DNA of 64,000 nucleotides. It comes from Xenoacremonium recifei (taxonomy: Eukaryota; Ascomycota; Sordariomycetes; Hypocreales; Nectriaceae). The position numbers and the translations under genes were made by a program. Location of the stretch: assembly GCA_012184525.1 (NCBI GenBank), contig WOFQ01000073.1, forward strand, positions 1 through 64,000, written 5' to 3'. The notes below the pieces were generated by a model. The model made no database searches. It was not told the origin of the DNA and saw nothing but the letters and a program-made list of their open reading frames with translations. Positions 42,248-55,700 of this stretch are shown here, in pieces. How positions within the stretch are numbered: the stretch's first letter is position 1; each line of letters begins with the position of its first letter.

Positions 42248-43713
42248 ATGATCTCATCTACTGAGGCCGCGCGCCGCCTGGGCGTGCTCTGCCTGGTCAT
42301 CGCGACTTGGTCATCCTCAGCCAACGCCATCGTCCTCGATTACTGCTCGACTCTAAACACGGCAGAAACATCAAGGAGTACGTCTTGCTCTACGTCTTCA
42401 TCCAAGCCTCTCCATCTCCTAATCTTTGATTGCAGATATCAGCATATACCAGACAAACGGCCTCTGCTCAAACTTTTGCGTTGATGATTGGGCCTACGCC
42501 ATCACCCAGGACAACAACTGCTGGTGCTCCAATTACGCTCCCGCCAAATCCGTTCAAAAGAGCATATCTTCTTGCGATACGCCATGCCCTGCGTACCCTT
42601 CGGAATACTGCGGCGGAGACGGCCTCTACGGCTACATTATTCTCGAGAGCATCCTCCCATCTGGGACCGAATCTGCTACATCTTCGACAGTAAGTCAACA
42701 CCCCTTTGCGCTCTTGCCATCCATCCATCTGTCGTGACCATACAAGTGTGACGGGACAAGTGTCCTGCCCAGTCCATCCATTTGCCTATGCCTATGCCTA
42801 TGCCTCAGCCATGCGTGTATTCTTTTGTCGCCACTATATCGTCATTCGCCCTCGTTTTGTTGCCAGCAGCACCGCCCCGAATCCGATTGGTAAGAAAAGA
42901 CAACTTAACTGTCTGGATTCAGGCGCAATCATCAACGACGACGACGATCATGAAGGTAACTGAAACTGTGCAGAACACAGTAACTGTGGTCCCAACCGAA
43001 TCCTCCGAATCATCGACGATAACTACTAGCTCATCTGTATGGCTTTGCTCCGAACGACTTGCCATTCCCGAATGGAATCTGGTGACGTGACAAAACTTGG
43101 CGGGGCATCATGCTGACCATATCGATAGGCCCAAGAGACGAGCTCGGCGTCTAGCTCTTCTTCAACAACGACGAAAGCACCATCCTCGTCGCTCGTCCAG
43201 ACTGTCACAGCTGGAGGAACCATAAAGACAGTCACTATTGCACCAACTCAGCAAAGCACCGGCGAAACCGCCAGCGATAGCAGCGGAATCACCGTAAACC
43301 ACAAAGGCCTGAACACTGGACAAGTCGTAGGCATTGTGGTGGGCATTATCGGTGCCGTCATCATCGCTGCTGCCCTCGCTCTGTTCTTCTTTTTCCGTCG
43401 CAAGAAGCAACGTAAGGAGGAAGACTTCCAGGACGACCCGAGCATTCGAGGAAGCTCATCTGGCATGGTGGCGGGTGGTCGTCCCGACATGAGCATGACC
43501 AATGGATCTCCGTCATCCCCTGCTGCGGCTAGCAATCGCAACAGCGCTCTCCAGATTGACCCCCGGATGGATCCTTTCAAGCAGGGCCTGTATGTTCGGA
43601 GCGCCAGCCATGAGAGCATCAACACCCTACGAGACGATCACGATTACTCCAGGAAAATCCAAGCGCCCAAAGTCTTGAGGGCGACCAATCCCGATCCTGA
43701 ACCAGGCACATAG
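42248..43713 (+). CDS. WSC-domain cell-wall integrity sensor
   Basis: Wsc-type proteins sit in the plasma membrane, sense cell-wall stress and signal through Rho1 to the cell-wall integrity MAP-kinase pathway. Exons: 42248-42377, 42436-42689, 42923-43036, 43129-43713, giving 360 residues. The signal peptide spans 1-27 (ending SSANA). One WSC domain follows with eight cysteines (DYC, NGLCSNFC, NNCWCSNYAP, SSCDTPCP, EYCGG). Next is a Ser/Thr-rich stalk, likely O-mannosylated (about 128-225), and one membrane helix (about 231-256, VVGIVVGIIGAVIIAAALAL) followed by RRKKQRKEEDF. The cytosolic tail ends with DYSRKIQAPKVLRATNPD, resembling the conserved Wsc tail. Intron 2 is long (233 nt) and contains a CCTATG hexamer repeat; its 3' end is the least certain junction. 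Confidence 0.92.
42784..42806. repeat. CCTATG hexamer repeat in WSC gene intron 2
   Basis: Three direct copies of CCTATG lie inside the 233-nt second intron of the WSC sensor gene. The intron also has a CTTAAC branch-like site at about 42903-42908, close to its 3' end. Confidence 0.75.
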
Positions 43714-45260
43714 GTTGCCTCAAGAATGACAACAACCTCAAGGGTGGTTATAAGACTATCCTAGGGTCTCATGACGTACACGACACACATCCGCTTCTCT
43801 GGTCCAAAACTTTACACGATCTTTTGGGTTCATTTTTTTGCATTTCGAGATACCAGGAAGGCGTTGGTACATTGTTCAAAGGACAATAGTTGATTTACAA
43901 GGTGGAACGAGGGACACGGTTCTCTCGTGCGATTGGAGGCCAGGGTTTCATGGCACGCACATACACGGGCATATGCACCGACACGAATACTGCCTCGAGG
44001 CAGCGTTATCGGCATGATTATGAAGGCAGCAGCCGACTGCCGTAATCTTCCATTCGGAGGTGTATGCTTTAAGGCGACGCGACGGCATGAAACCTCACGA
44101 TCGAACAAAAGGTGTTCGAGCGCATAGCGGAGGAATTAGTGGTAAATCTGGGAACTCGTCCTGCAGTTAATGCCAGGACGGCTCCGGATCTGGACATAAT
44201 AGGCCGTCGCCGTCTCGAGGAGGCTTGTGGTATCGCTATTGTACATACAGACATGACAGGGGGATTCAGACAAAAGTATATGTTAGCTGTTAGCACGTTG
44301 CGGCATGGGCGGCGTCGAATGTGCATATCCGTAAATAAACTTGACATGGCTGGAGATGAACGTTTTCCTTAGTAATAGTGACGAAGCATAGTGTGATTGT
44401 TTGTACTAATTATGTGCTTGCGTGATAGCACAAGCATGTTTTGACTTGGTGGCGAAAACATATCCATCCGCTGATATCTGATGAGATGTACATCCCAAAC
44501 TTATTACGATGGTCCGGGATATGATCTCAGCAAGCAAGTGGTGCCTGAGAGTCATACAAATGCAAGCAAACACTACAGTCGAACCATCTCACAAGAGCCT
44601 CCTCACGAACACCACACTGGGCGAAGTTCCTGAGAATGCGGATCCCAACGGCGGAAGAGCTGGCCGCTCGTCGAGAGCAAGCAAGCTAAGTAAGTGGTAT
44701 ATGCCATACGGGGCCACACCGATAGAATTATCATTTGAAACGAGGAAGGAGAGGCAATACATCAAGCCCTATGCGGAAGATATCTGACTTTTTTTTTTGG
44801 GGACCTAGTGTAGAGAGAGGGCAACCCTACTGATCCTAATGTGGCTATAAGGAGGTGTCGAGAGGAGTTTGTTGTCAAGGATGTGTATACCTGTTGTTGG
44901 CACTGGGTCCTAGGACCCAAGACACGGAATACTACGTCCAGACTGTTACTTGGTCACGGCAATGTCCTTCCTCCGGGTACCAGCGTCGTGTCTCAAAAGG
45001 TCAGAAAACAAGTCAAGAGAAATATCACATGAATCCATTACGCCAAGTGGTATCGACCTATCTACTTCATGGATGGTATCGAAACGGACCAGAATAAAAA
45101 AAAAACAGAACCCCAGAGATGCGCGAACCCAGTCCAGCCCAGCAGCACGTTTTATATATGAGTTCCCCAACATGGGGGAAGGCCACCCCTGCGCCGTGAG
45201 GGTCAGATAAGACATTATGTACAAGCAAGCAAACAAACAACTTTGTCATTAGAAAAGGGG
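43714..45260. other. Convergent intergenic region, 1.5 kb
   Basis: The 3' flanks of the WSC gene and of the minus-strand Ost-alpha-family gene meet here. A 92-codon frame from an ATG at 44509 to 44787 has no recognisable features and is probably chance. Confidence 0.5.
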
Positions 45261-47132
45261 CTAGATGAATTTTTGGCCCCAGAGAGCTTCACCCATACGC
45301 GCCTGTGCGTCAGGATTCTCGCCGTAGGGGTCGTGCAGCTGCGGAGGCGGCGGACGATTCGGCGAGGCTGGTGATTGTGATTGTGGTTGTTGTTGTTGTG
45401 AGGGTGGTGGTGGTTGGACTTGGAGGTTTTGTGGTCGTGGGGGTGCGTCATCGGGATAGGGGGTGGTAGGTTCATAAGCATCGTACGCTCCCATTGGTAC
45501 CCTCCCGTGAGGCATGTCCGCATATGGACTTGGATCGCGGGAGGTCGGCAGGGATTGTTGTTGTTGCTGCTGCTGACCTGGGCGGTAGGGAGAGGTGCGG
45601 CGAGGCGGCGAGTTGGTCGTCACGGCGGCTCCAATAGCCATGCCGGCTTCGGGGTTGGGCTGGGCGTTTTCGATCAGGCCGGCGCTCTCCTCACCAGGCT
45701 GGGTACGGTCGTAGCCGCTGTTTATTCCAAAGGTGCTGCGACGGAACTCAGTTGCAATGGGCAGGTGATCGGTGCTCTTGGCTCCAGGGCGGAGGGCGTC
45801 GTAAGTCGAGCCGTCCTTGCCTTGGTGCAGGTTATCCATGTCGAGTGTGTTCTTGTAGCTGACGTCCTCCTTACGGCGCTTCAAGCCACAGAGCAACCAG
45901 CGCATACCGCGACCAAAGGCCTTGACAAAGTCCCACAGGTTCATAGCGTCCCAAATGGCGCTGAGGCCCAGGAAGCCGCCGGCGGGCGCAATGGGAACGT
46001 TCTCGATATAGGGCTCGCCCTTGGTGCGATCTGGCACCGGATAGTACGTAGGCTTGGCACCGACGCGGTAGGGGGCATAGGGGAAGGCCCAGAGGTGCAG
46101 TATAGAGAAGCAGGACATCTCAATGCACAGGAGCAGGGCGGGAATGCCGACTCGGAGATCGGGCCAGGCAAGGACCGAGTTCGCGTGGATGATGCTGAAC
46201 GTCGAGGTGCCGAGCGAGATACACGTCGTCTGCCAGAAACCCAAGAAGACGACCAGCTTAATGGCGATGACCTTGGTGAAGGGCTTGTGCTCGGCGAGGT
46301 CCTCGCGCAGCTGGTAGTAGAACTGAATGACACAGAGCATTGCGATAAAGACAGCGACCGAATTGATGACCAGCACCCAGACGTGGGCGAAGACGGGGCT
46401 GTTTGAGCTCTCACAGTACTTGTTGAAGTATTGCGATACAACAGAGACAATCGTCATAGCGACACGGATAAAGCAGTAGTGGTAGATACCAATCCAGACA
46501 ATGTTGAACCATGTCAGGCCGCTCTTGGGAGTGCGCCAGGGTCCGTTCTCGCCCAAGCAGCACATCTTCATCCAGCTGACGGGCCAGATCCAGCCCTTGA
46601 TAGGGCGCATATTGCGGAAGAACTCTTTCTGGCTGTGGAGATCGGGGGCGATGTAGTGGCACATCAGCGAAAAGAACGAGGCGATGGCGAAGGCTTCGTA
46701 GCAGTCGGACATGACCTGGAAGTAGATGGCGTGCCAGTACCACTGGATCTGGAGAAACGAAGATATGGCATAGACGGGGACCATGAAGAGAATACGGATG
46801 ATTCTGCGCAACGTACGGATTAGCTTCCAACGAGTACTTATAAGGTAGACAAAGCTTACTGTCTCTGCTCGCGCGGCCGGGTGTAGTGCAGTGCATGCAT
46901 CCAGATCAAATACAGGCTCAAGACGGTTGCAATCAGCGTCGTCGCGGCGCCGATGATGCGCGCCAGCTCATGGAAGGTAAGCGGGCCGAGGATCTCTTTC
47001 TCGTCGCCGTGATTTACTGCAAAGGGCGACAAGTTAGCTCAGCTCAGCTCTGAATTTCGCGACGGGCCAGGGGGTCAAGAGAGACGCACTCCTCAAATCA
47101 TCCAGCGTGGAGTTACAAGTGGTGTTGAACAT
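45261..47132 (-). CDS. Ost-alpha/TMEM184/Hfl1-family membrane protein (DUF300)
   Basis: Members of this seven-helix family include organic solute transporter alpha and the yeast vacuolar protein Hfl1, which binds Atg8. The role here is probably vacuolar or endosomal, but transport is not proven. Exons 5' to 3': 47132-47090, 47016-46860, 46803-45261, giving 580 residues. The extracellular N terminus (MFNTTCNSTLDDLR) has two sequons. Helices follow from LARIIGAATTLIATVLSLYL through RILFMVPVYAISSFL, and the segments SDCYEAFAIASFFSLMCHYI and RPIKGWIWPVSWMK are typical of the family. VVFLGFWQTTCISLG and a last helix near ALLLCIEMSCFSILHLWAF complete the core. The cytosolic tail (about 350-580) is rich in Pro and Gln, with seven consecutive Gln coded near 45555-45577. 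Confidence 0.93.
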
Positions 47133-49796
47133 GGTGGCGGAGGGGGCAGCACCGCAGTGCTAGGCGTAAACCGGCTGCCCAGCTGGCAGATATATGCGTC
47201 GAGCGCTGCAAAAATGCGGAAAAGAGATGGACAATCGCGACGGGTGTGATCTGGTGGTGTTTCGGGATGTCGATGCGGATTATGCGCTGCAGTTACGCGG
47301 TACCAGCGAGCGGTCGATCCTCCTGCTCCTGTCGCCGGGTCGACGCAGCGTCTGCGGATGTTCCTGATCTTGACGTCGTTTCCGTTCCTCGTCGACTCGT
47401 GCAATCCCAACACCTAGAGCTCGTTCACAATCGTTCGTGCCAGACGCTGGTTTTCCTTTCTTTTCGTCGGATCGTTCGGCGGTTATTAGGCCCAGCCAGC
47501 AATTAATCGCCAGGGGGTCGTGTCGTGTAGGAGGATGGTGGGTTTTTCTTCGTCAGCGAACCCCCGGCCTCGGTGAGTGTCTTAATTTCGTCGTCGTCGT
47601 TCAACGGCGGTTGTCTAAAAACCTCGTATAACCGCGCACGCGCTGGAATACGAGAGCGGGAGAGGCTCGCAGAGGCAATCAATGAAAGACAGGAGGGAGA
47701 GAATCAATCTCTCGAGCCGGGTCAGATGAGTGCAGTGCGTAAGCGAGTGAGCGAGGGAACGAGCAACGCGGGAGTCGGAACAATGGTAAAAGAGTGGAAG
47801 AGGCAACAATCGGAAATAAGAATGATGCTCGGATCAACCAGAGAGCCTCAGGTAAGCATGGAGTCAATGCTCTAGTTGGACAGCAGAGCAGCGGCTGGCG
47901 GGCTTTGTTCGTTCGTTGGTTGGAAGAGTGAAGCAGGGAGGGAGGGAGGAATCCAAGCTGGGCTGGGGGGACGATGGATGGATCACGGCCGGATCCTTCC
48001 TTCCCTGCCAACAGGGACCCTTTCGCTCCTCTTTCCCACCATCAATGCATGCCCGCACCCAAAGTACCTTACCACTTACCTACAGGGCAGTGACGTGCTG
48101 CTGAGACTGGCGTGCTAGGGTCTCACCTACCTGCTGCGACGGGGGACTGGGGCCTCCGATCATCAGCGGCGGGCGGGAGTCCGGCTTCCCAGCTGGCGAC
48201 GTTAGTGGAGGCACCACCTGTGATGGCTGGAGGTGGCGGGTGCTACAGACAGCGATTTGCGGGCCACGTTAGCGATGAACGAGGCCTAAACGAGGATGTG
48301 CCAGGGGGGCTGGGGGGGATTTCGGGGCTTCGGGGCTTAGAAGTTCCATCAGGACCCTGCTGAGGCTGTGCACCACGTCTTTGGCCATCCACTGGCGCAC
48401 GCCTCCACGCGCTGAAACCGTTTCTAATCCATCCACGTTCTAGCAGCGCAGGGGGCGTCCTTCTAAATTCAGGGGCTTCAACTATAATTTAAGCATCTTC
48501 GTCTGCCTGCTCGCAGTTTTCCTGCCCGTTGCGGTTCAAGAGATCTGCCTGCAATGGAGGATGATGTGAGATGTCTGAATGCACAGTATGTAACCTCCCG
48601 CGCATGAGCAAGAAGAATATGTCTCCATTCGTGTATAGTGCATGCATCTCGGAGATCTTCTATGTACTTTAGCAAGTCAGCTTCGCCCACCGCTACGCCT
48701 GGCGCTTACGGGATGACGAGTCTCGTCGAACCAGAACTGGCCGGGCAAGGCCCCGCGTCCAAGGTAATCAATCGGTGTGGATGGACCTTTGGTTGTCATC
48801 CTCCTGCTCTGCTCTGCTGTAACTAAGCTGAGTTGTCATCGCGCGTTTGATCAGCCGCTCCGCGCTCACCCAGATGTGGCTTGGGCTCTTCTCAGCCAAG
48901 GTTGACTCTTACTATAGCGCATATCTATTCTCATGAGACAGATGTCTCCGTGTAAGTCACGCTTGAAACTTTATGAGCTTGATCCATGCCCGACTCAATG
49001 AGGCCATTATCATCTGTCTTATTACTATTCTTACGGCGAGACAGCTCCAGTGTCTGTCTGCCTGTCGTCGTCTTATCTCCCCAAAACGTACTTTTACAAT
49101 GACCTTTACAATATCCTACATCGACTCGTCTGAGCCAACAGCATCGCTATCCTCAACTCCAGGCTCCAGTATGCTTGCTTGCCCCAAATGCTGCTTTTCT
49201 TTAATGTGCTGGCTCTCCCTAAAAGAGAGTCCCGCGGGTATCTCAATGCCTCCCATCTATTCGTTCATTCCCCTTTGCCTCATACGATGAAAGAACGACA
49301 AGTGTCGCCAAAAGGACCATGGTAGGAACGTCGGATGGAATTGCGGTTGTATTTTCTCCGAGGGTTTCTGAGCTGAGCTGAGCTGAACTTTGTTTCCTCC
49401 CTTGTCCGGCTGACAATCTGAATTGATGACTAGTAGATGAAGAATGTCGCTCTTCCATAATGACAACAAGCAATAGTAAAATGTAGTAATGCAGTAGTAG
49501 AGAAAATGCCTGTGAATGTGCGTGCGTACGTGCGTCGAAAAGAACGAATGACGACCCAAGTCGCAAACAACGGCCCAAGAATATGCAGTCGACCAAAACG
49601 CCATGAGAATGGAGAGTGCTTCAGAGTCCCGAACCTTGAGTTACACGTTTGCCTTGATGTCCTCTTGCGCACTCCTCGTTTTGTTTCGAATCCGTCTCCG
49701 TCGCTGCCACTCGCTGGATCCTTCGTAAATTCTGGCGCCTCGAGTTTCGATCTCTCGTCGGTTGCCTCCAGCTCTTCTCTTCCTTTACACATCGTT
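47133..49796. other. Intergenic region, 2.7 kb
   Basis: This is the presumed promoter of the Ost-alpha-family gene on the left and the 3' flank of THO2 on the right. No protein gene is supported. A strong G-quadruplex motif lies at 48304-48335. Confidence 0.5.
48304..48335 (+). other. G-quadruplex motif (G4 tiers)
   Basis: Four G runs of 6, 7, 4 and 4 bases are separated by loops of 2, 5 and 4 bases. This satisfies the strict canonical quadruplex pattern with at least four tiers. It lies about 1.2 kb upstream of the Ost-alpha-family start codon. Confidence 0.75.
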
Positions 49797-52700
49797 TCAC
49801 CGTCTCGGCCGTTTCTCGCGTTCGCTCGACAGGCTTCCGACCCCTTCCTCGCTTCGGCGCTTTCGTCCTCGATCATCACGCCCCTCGCGTCGTTCATCCG
49901 GGCGCGATGAGCCTTCGCCCCGTCCTCCACGACCTCCGCGGCTACTCCCACCGACACCGCCACCTCCGTTCCAATCCTCGCCGCCTTGACGCGGCATCTG
50001 TCCATCGTTCCTGTGTCGGTTATCGCGGCCCTGCATCAGCTCGCGCCCACCCGTCGGAGGTGGTCCCATAGGTTCACGAGCATTGGCACTCGGATCCCGC
50101 ATCGATCGTCTCGAGTTACGATCTTCTCTTGGACCTTCTGGCCCCCCTTCCGATCTCCGATCTTTGTATTCACGATGCTCTTTTCCTTCGCGCTCTCGGC
50201 CTGGAGTTCGTTCGTGGTCCCTCTCACGCTCTCTACTGCTGCGTCGAGATGGTCGGTTTGATCTGCTCTCGCGGTCTCGTCGGCCACGATCATGCTCGCC
50301 TCTACCAGACATATCGTCGCCATTGGGAGGACCTCGGCTGGACGGCTCATGTCGTGGAGGTTCCTGTCGCTCCTGGGCTGGTGGCGCAACCGGTGATCCC
50401 CCCGTTAGGACTTGGACATCTGAGTTCCCTAGCATCTGTCTAGGTTGGCTTCTCCGGGAACTTCCTCCACGTCCGGGGTCGGGCATGGTCGCTTGAGCCT
50501 GCTGTAGCATGTTGTTGATACCTGCGAGCTGCCTCCTACTGCCAGTCCTCGATCGCTCATTTGACGACGAGGGGCCGGTAGGTGTATCCACGGCTGGAGA
50601 ACCCGAGTAGCTGCCAGGAGTCTGCCGTGAGCCAGGACCGGGACCCGAAGACCGATCTGGCGTGTTCATAGGTGGCATAGCATGACGATCATGTCTATGC
50701 GACGGCGGAGGACCTGGAGGAGGCGGAGGCGGTAACGAATTTCCGATTTGCGCGAGTCGCTCTGGATGAACCCCCGTAGGCGTAGCATTGGATGATCCTG
50801 GGGTGAGAATTCCTGGACCAGGACCCGAATTCCTCATCCTGTCTGAATGATGGCCGCCGGAAGGTGTCCCAGCGGGTGTCATTGGCCCCGGAGGTTGATC
50901 ATATTGTCCACGACGACCTCTGCCAGACGATGGCCCTGTAGGGGGAGGTCGATCTGGAGTAGGAGGACGGTCGGCGTCTGGTCCACCAAATCTGTTGTCG
51001 AGTCGTCCAGGGAGCGGTTGAGGCCCTCCATGGCCACCTCGCGCTGCTCCACGCCCGCGCCCCCTTGGCCCGGACGGGATATCAGCGACATTCTGGATCT
51101 GGTTCAGTCGGCCATAGTTCTGATCTTGGTGAGGCAATGGATACTCTGTCTCCTGACCACGAGGCGGACCGTGGAAGCCGGAGAGATCGCGACTCTTAGG
51201 TGCAGGGCCTCTCTCGCCTTCGCGCTCCATCGGTCGTTCACCTCGGAAAGACCCAGACATAGGGGATCGATCCCGAGGATCCCGGCCCTGTTGTCTATGG
51301 CCCTGAGAATAAGGTCGTTCATGTTGCTCGTCTCTGCCGGCTGGAGGTCCATTCTCTGGCCCATATCGACCGCTTCGGCGTGGTGAATGCGTTCTGGGCC
51401 CCCTTTCCCGTCCATCTTCCCTAGGAGGGCGGGATGGCGTGCCGCTCTTGCCATCCTGGATCAATGCAACTCGCTCCGGGTTCACTATGTCCAAGGAGTC
51501 GTTAACTGCCGAGTGACGACCCCGGCCTGATCGGTCGCTGTCGTGGGCACGGGGACGATCTGGACGCTCGGGGGTTTCTTTGGCAAACAATGCTGCCCTT
51601 TCAGGATTCATCAAAGGTTCGGCTGCATCGGCTCCTGGCTTAGGAGGGGGTGGAAGGCTGCCTGGAGCTTCGTTCGTTCGACCATGGTCCAGGGGTCGAC
51701 TGTTGTTCCGGTTGTCTCGCGGCCGTTCTCTCTCATTCTCCTGCCGTCTAGGTAGAGATTCATTCCTGGTTGACTCTCGAGTGCTGTCTTGCGGTCGTCG
51801 GTCACCGTAATCACGCGGCCGTTCTGGTCGATCAGATCGGACTGCATCGGGTCCGGGCTGACGAGCATCTCGAGTATCTCGGTTGTCGCGAGGATCTTTG
51901 GGTTCACGAGGTTCGCGGGAGTCGCGTGGTTCACGGTTCTCTCGAGGCTCACGGACGTCGCGGGACTCTCGCTGCTCGCGAGGATCTCTCGACTCTCTGG
52001 TCTCCCTTGGGTCGCGGCTGCGGTTGTCTCGCTGATCTCTCTGATCTCGTCTTTCATGCGTCCCGGTTCGCCCATACCGTTCTGAGTTGAAGTGGCTAGG
52101 AATCGGAACATCAGGACGAGTTGGCAAACTATGCAGAGGCCGGTCAGGTAGAGTATTGGGGCGCGTGTCGCTCTTGGATCCATTTGATCCAGATGGCCCT
52201 GGTCCTGGCCCATTGTTCGGCGTACTGGAACGAGGGGTACTTGACGCCGGGGGCTCTCTCCGCGGCGTATCACGCGCTGAATTGCCGGTAGGCTTGGCTG
52301 GTAGGGGATCCTTGGGGGTTGGTCGCGGTGTGCTTGCAGAAGACGACTGCTTGTTTTCTTTGCCGTCTTTGACTTCTCCGTCTTCTTCTTCCACAGTGGT
52401 CGATTTGCCAGAGGATTTTGCGGCAGGTTTGAATTCAGGTGCAGTCGGTCGAAGTGATGCTTTATCTCCTTCCGACTGTTTACCGGCCTTGAGGTCGTTA
52501 GCCTTGTTTAATGGCCGCCGTTGCTTTTGACTTACTGCGCCAGGTCGAAATGCTTGTACCATGACCCATTTGGACTTCCTTCGTTGCAGTTCGGAGAGTG
52601 CGCCTTGAGCAGCAACTGAAAGGTCAACACGTCCACCCACTTCGCTATCCGGAGAGGGTTTCGCTGCCATCTCCTGCTTCGTGATGGTCTGGAGCAGGCT

Positions 52701-55700
52701 CGAGAACTTAGTCGCCATGAAATCCACAGCTGGGAAGAAATCGAGAACAGCTTTGAGCACCGTGATCGCGTTACGGATATGCATCCATTCTGAACCTTCC
52801 AGACAGGATCTCAATGCCATGTTCAAGTTCTTATGCCACTTAAAGAGAAGATCCTTGAATTGGGCATGCTCCACGAAGGTCAATGGTTTGCCGTCGTCAT
52901 CGACAGTGAGAACAAATCCAGACCGCGGTTGCTCACTGGTCCCCTTGCCCTCCTTCTCGTACGCGCCAAGGCGAGGCTGGTCTTTGGAGGCTTTGCTGTC
53001 TTTCTCGTTCGGCACGGGGCCGTTTTTGTGCCATCGAGACAAGTCTTCTAAGATGAGCTTCATGAAATGACCCAGATATTCCGCTTCCATCGAAGTCGAA
53101 GTGAAAATCAGAGCTCGAAGTCGGTTTGCGTTGAAAAGTCGATCATAAAGCGACATGAGCTTGAAGCCAGGTGCGTTCCAATCGTGCAGGGCTTTAATGA
53201 ACTTGAAGGTGTACTCTGCATCGGCTGTGGACAGAAGTAACCGGGGGAGGAAGCATTGCTCGAGCAATACATCGGAAATGCTGTCGGCTTTCGCCCTCGG
53301 CTCTGGGAATGACGACTGGAATTGCTTGGTCAAGTGCTGCTTCCACTTGCCCTGGCGGAGGAGATGTTCGCCGCACTCTTCAGAAAGGCCGATCTGGAGC
53401 TGCATAAGCTCCTTTCTCTTTTCTACCTTTCGTTCTTGGCCGCGTCGTGACATGTCGCTGCGATCTCGCGACACTGCCAGCTCCTCGCTTCTCAACCGCT
53501 CCTTTTCTTGCCTGTAGATCTTGTCGGGGCAGAATAGATCGCCAAGCTGTAAAGCCCAGAATGTCACATAGAGATCCAGTGTGATTTTGTTCCAGACTTC
53601 GGGACGAATCTTGTCCTGAATAGAGTCGACAATGGGCTGCAGTGCCGACTTAATGAGGGAAGACTCATCTGGCTTCTAGATTGATCGAGTTAGTTATCGG
53701 CTTCAGAGAGGTTAGGATATGTTTCCCTACTTGTTCTTCGGTGGCTGAATCAGTGCTTCCGTTTGTGGGTTTGGCCTCGCCCATGATGACGTCTTCGTCT
53801 TTCTCTGTGCTGGGCTGGGTTGACGTCTTGTCCTTGCCATCTCCTAACTTCTTCGGTTTCCAGGGAAACATCCGATGTGCAAGACTAGTTCTTCCAATAA
53901 GGAAAGCCAAGCTGGTGTCCATACCGTAGGTGTTGATCAAATCGACGATGGATGGCACAAGAGAATCAAAAGCAGTAGGGTCGAGATTGCTCCACAGGAA
54001 ATCCAGATATTGAATCAAAATCCGATGCGAATCATCAATGATAGAAGATAGGAATTTGATGTGTGCCTCGTCTTCTGGCACCTGGAATAGTGCACTCTGT
54101 CGATATTGGGCAAGGTTGATGAGGAGTTCGGGAGCGAGTTTGTTTTCTGAAAGGGCCTGTAGAAGCCGTTTTGAGCTTTTAACATTGTCGAACCGCTTGT
54201 CTTGTCCACGAATCAAGGTGTGTCGCCTTAGGTATTCGCCACCAGCCATAGACAATATCTGATGATCGGTGAAGTCCACAGAGTCAACAATGCCTCCCAT
54301 TGACGTTATCAATTCCTTGAGGATGATTAAATCCGTGGAGTTCCCCTTGATCAACTGATCATTGACATATTGTAGCACTGGTGTGGCGGGGAGGTTCGAG
54401 TATCGTCTGAAGACACGGCCGGAGAACCGAGACAAGGCCTGGAGCCATTTGCTGGTGGTGAGCGCATGGTCGGCTTGAGTGCGACTCCTCGACTTTCCGA
54501 GTGAGTTCATCAAAGACCAAACAAGCACATCGTAAGAGAGTTCTGTAAAATACTTGGCACACTCCACAAATGCGTCGATGAGATTAGGGTAAGACTCCAG
54601 TTGCTCAAAAGCCACCCTGAAGACAATTCCTGGGGATGAATAACTCGTCTTGGCAAGCTGCTTGGCCATTTCGCTCAGGTTGGTGAGGGAGACTCGCTTC
54701 ATTGTCCCTCGTGTGGCGGACGTGGCCTTCGCGAATGCAGCCTTCATAGCGGGTAGACGGGAAATCTGGCCTTCAAACCACTCGGCATACATCGAGTACC
54801 TCGTTGTAATGGGGTAATGCTTGACGAGGTCCCAGACGGCATTAACGACCGATGCATTTGCTTTCGTGTGGCTGAGAGCTGGAAGAAGAAGCCTTCGCAA
54901 TAAGTCATGCCAGCGTGTGAAATTGGCGTCCGACGGGTCGTCTGCGAGATTCTTTGCGCCAATTCTGGCGAGTTTGGTGAGGAGACCTTCGTCCTTGCCA
55001 ATCATGACACCCGATAAATTCAGAAGAGTACCACATAAGGTAAAAACATCGTCGACTGTCTGGCAAATAGGAATATTGTCGGCCCACTCGTCCCAGTAGA
55101 ACTTGTAGTTCTGGCAAACATTGGTGTCAAATGTATCCGGAAATGGCCATTTAAGGATTTTTCTGATCGGAAGTCTATTCAGACGCACTTGTCCTTTAGG
55201 GAGGCCCGTCTGATCAGAATCAGGCAGCCATTTCGTCGGAACCTCAGCCAAATCAGACGTTGCAGGTCGGCATTCATCAAAGACTTTGTCGATGCAATAG
55301 TGCAGAATTCTGTGTAGGCGGTCAAGATTCTCGGGGAAAGCCTCAAGAATCCAGGGGAAGCGTCCAAGAACATGCAGAGCTTCTGGAAGAGCACCGATGG
55401 TCAAAAGTTGAGTGACCAGATTCGCCTTCTGTTCGATCGGTTGCGGTAGTCCGTCCTGAGACGTTGTATCCTGCGGGGAGTCCTTCGCTTCAGCTTCCTG
55501 CTTCTTGGTCGCTTCTCGCCGAGGAAGATTTGTTGAATTCGGGTTGTCATCGTCTCCTTGAGGAAGGACGTCTGCCATGAGAAGTGCATTCATGGCTCCT
55601 CCGCGACTTGCTCGCTCCTTCTCCTCGATTTCCTTCATCTTGCTTTCACGAAGCTCCTCCATCTCCTCATCGGCCGGATACAAGTGCGGATACAGGTCCG

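Noticed and set aside
44509..44787. 92-codon ATG frame between the WSC and Ost-alpha-family genes
   Set aside because: It is short and without motifs, in a region expected to be 3' UTR of the WSC gene. Evidence is too weak to call a gene.
45414..46406. 330-codon frame antisense to the Ost-alpha-family gene
   Set aside because: It fully overlaps a conserved membrane-protein exon and has no recognisable domain. It is a third-position GC artefact.
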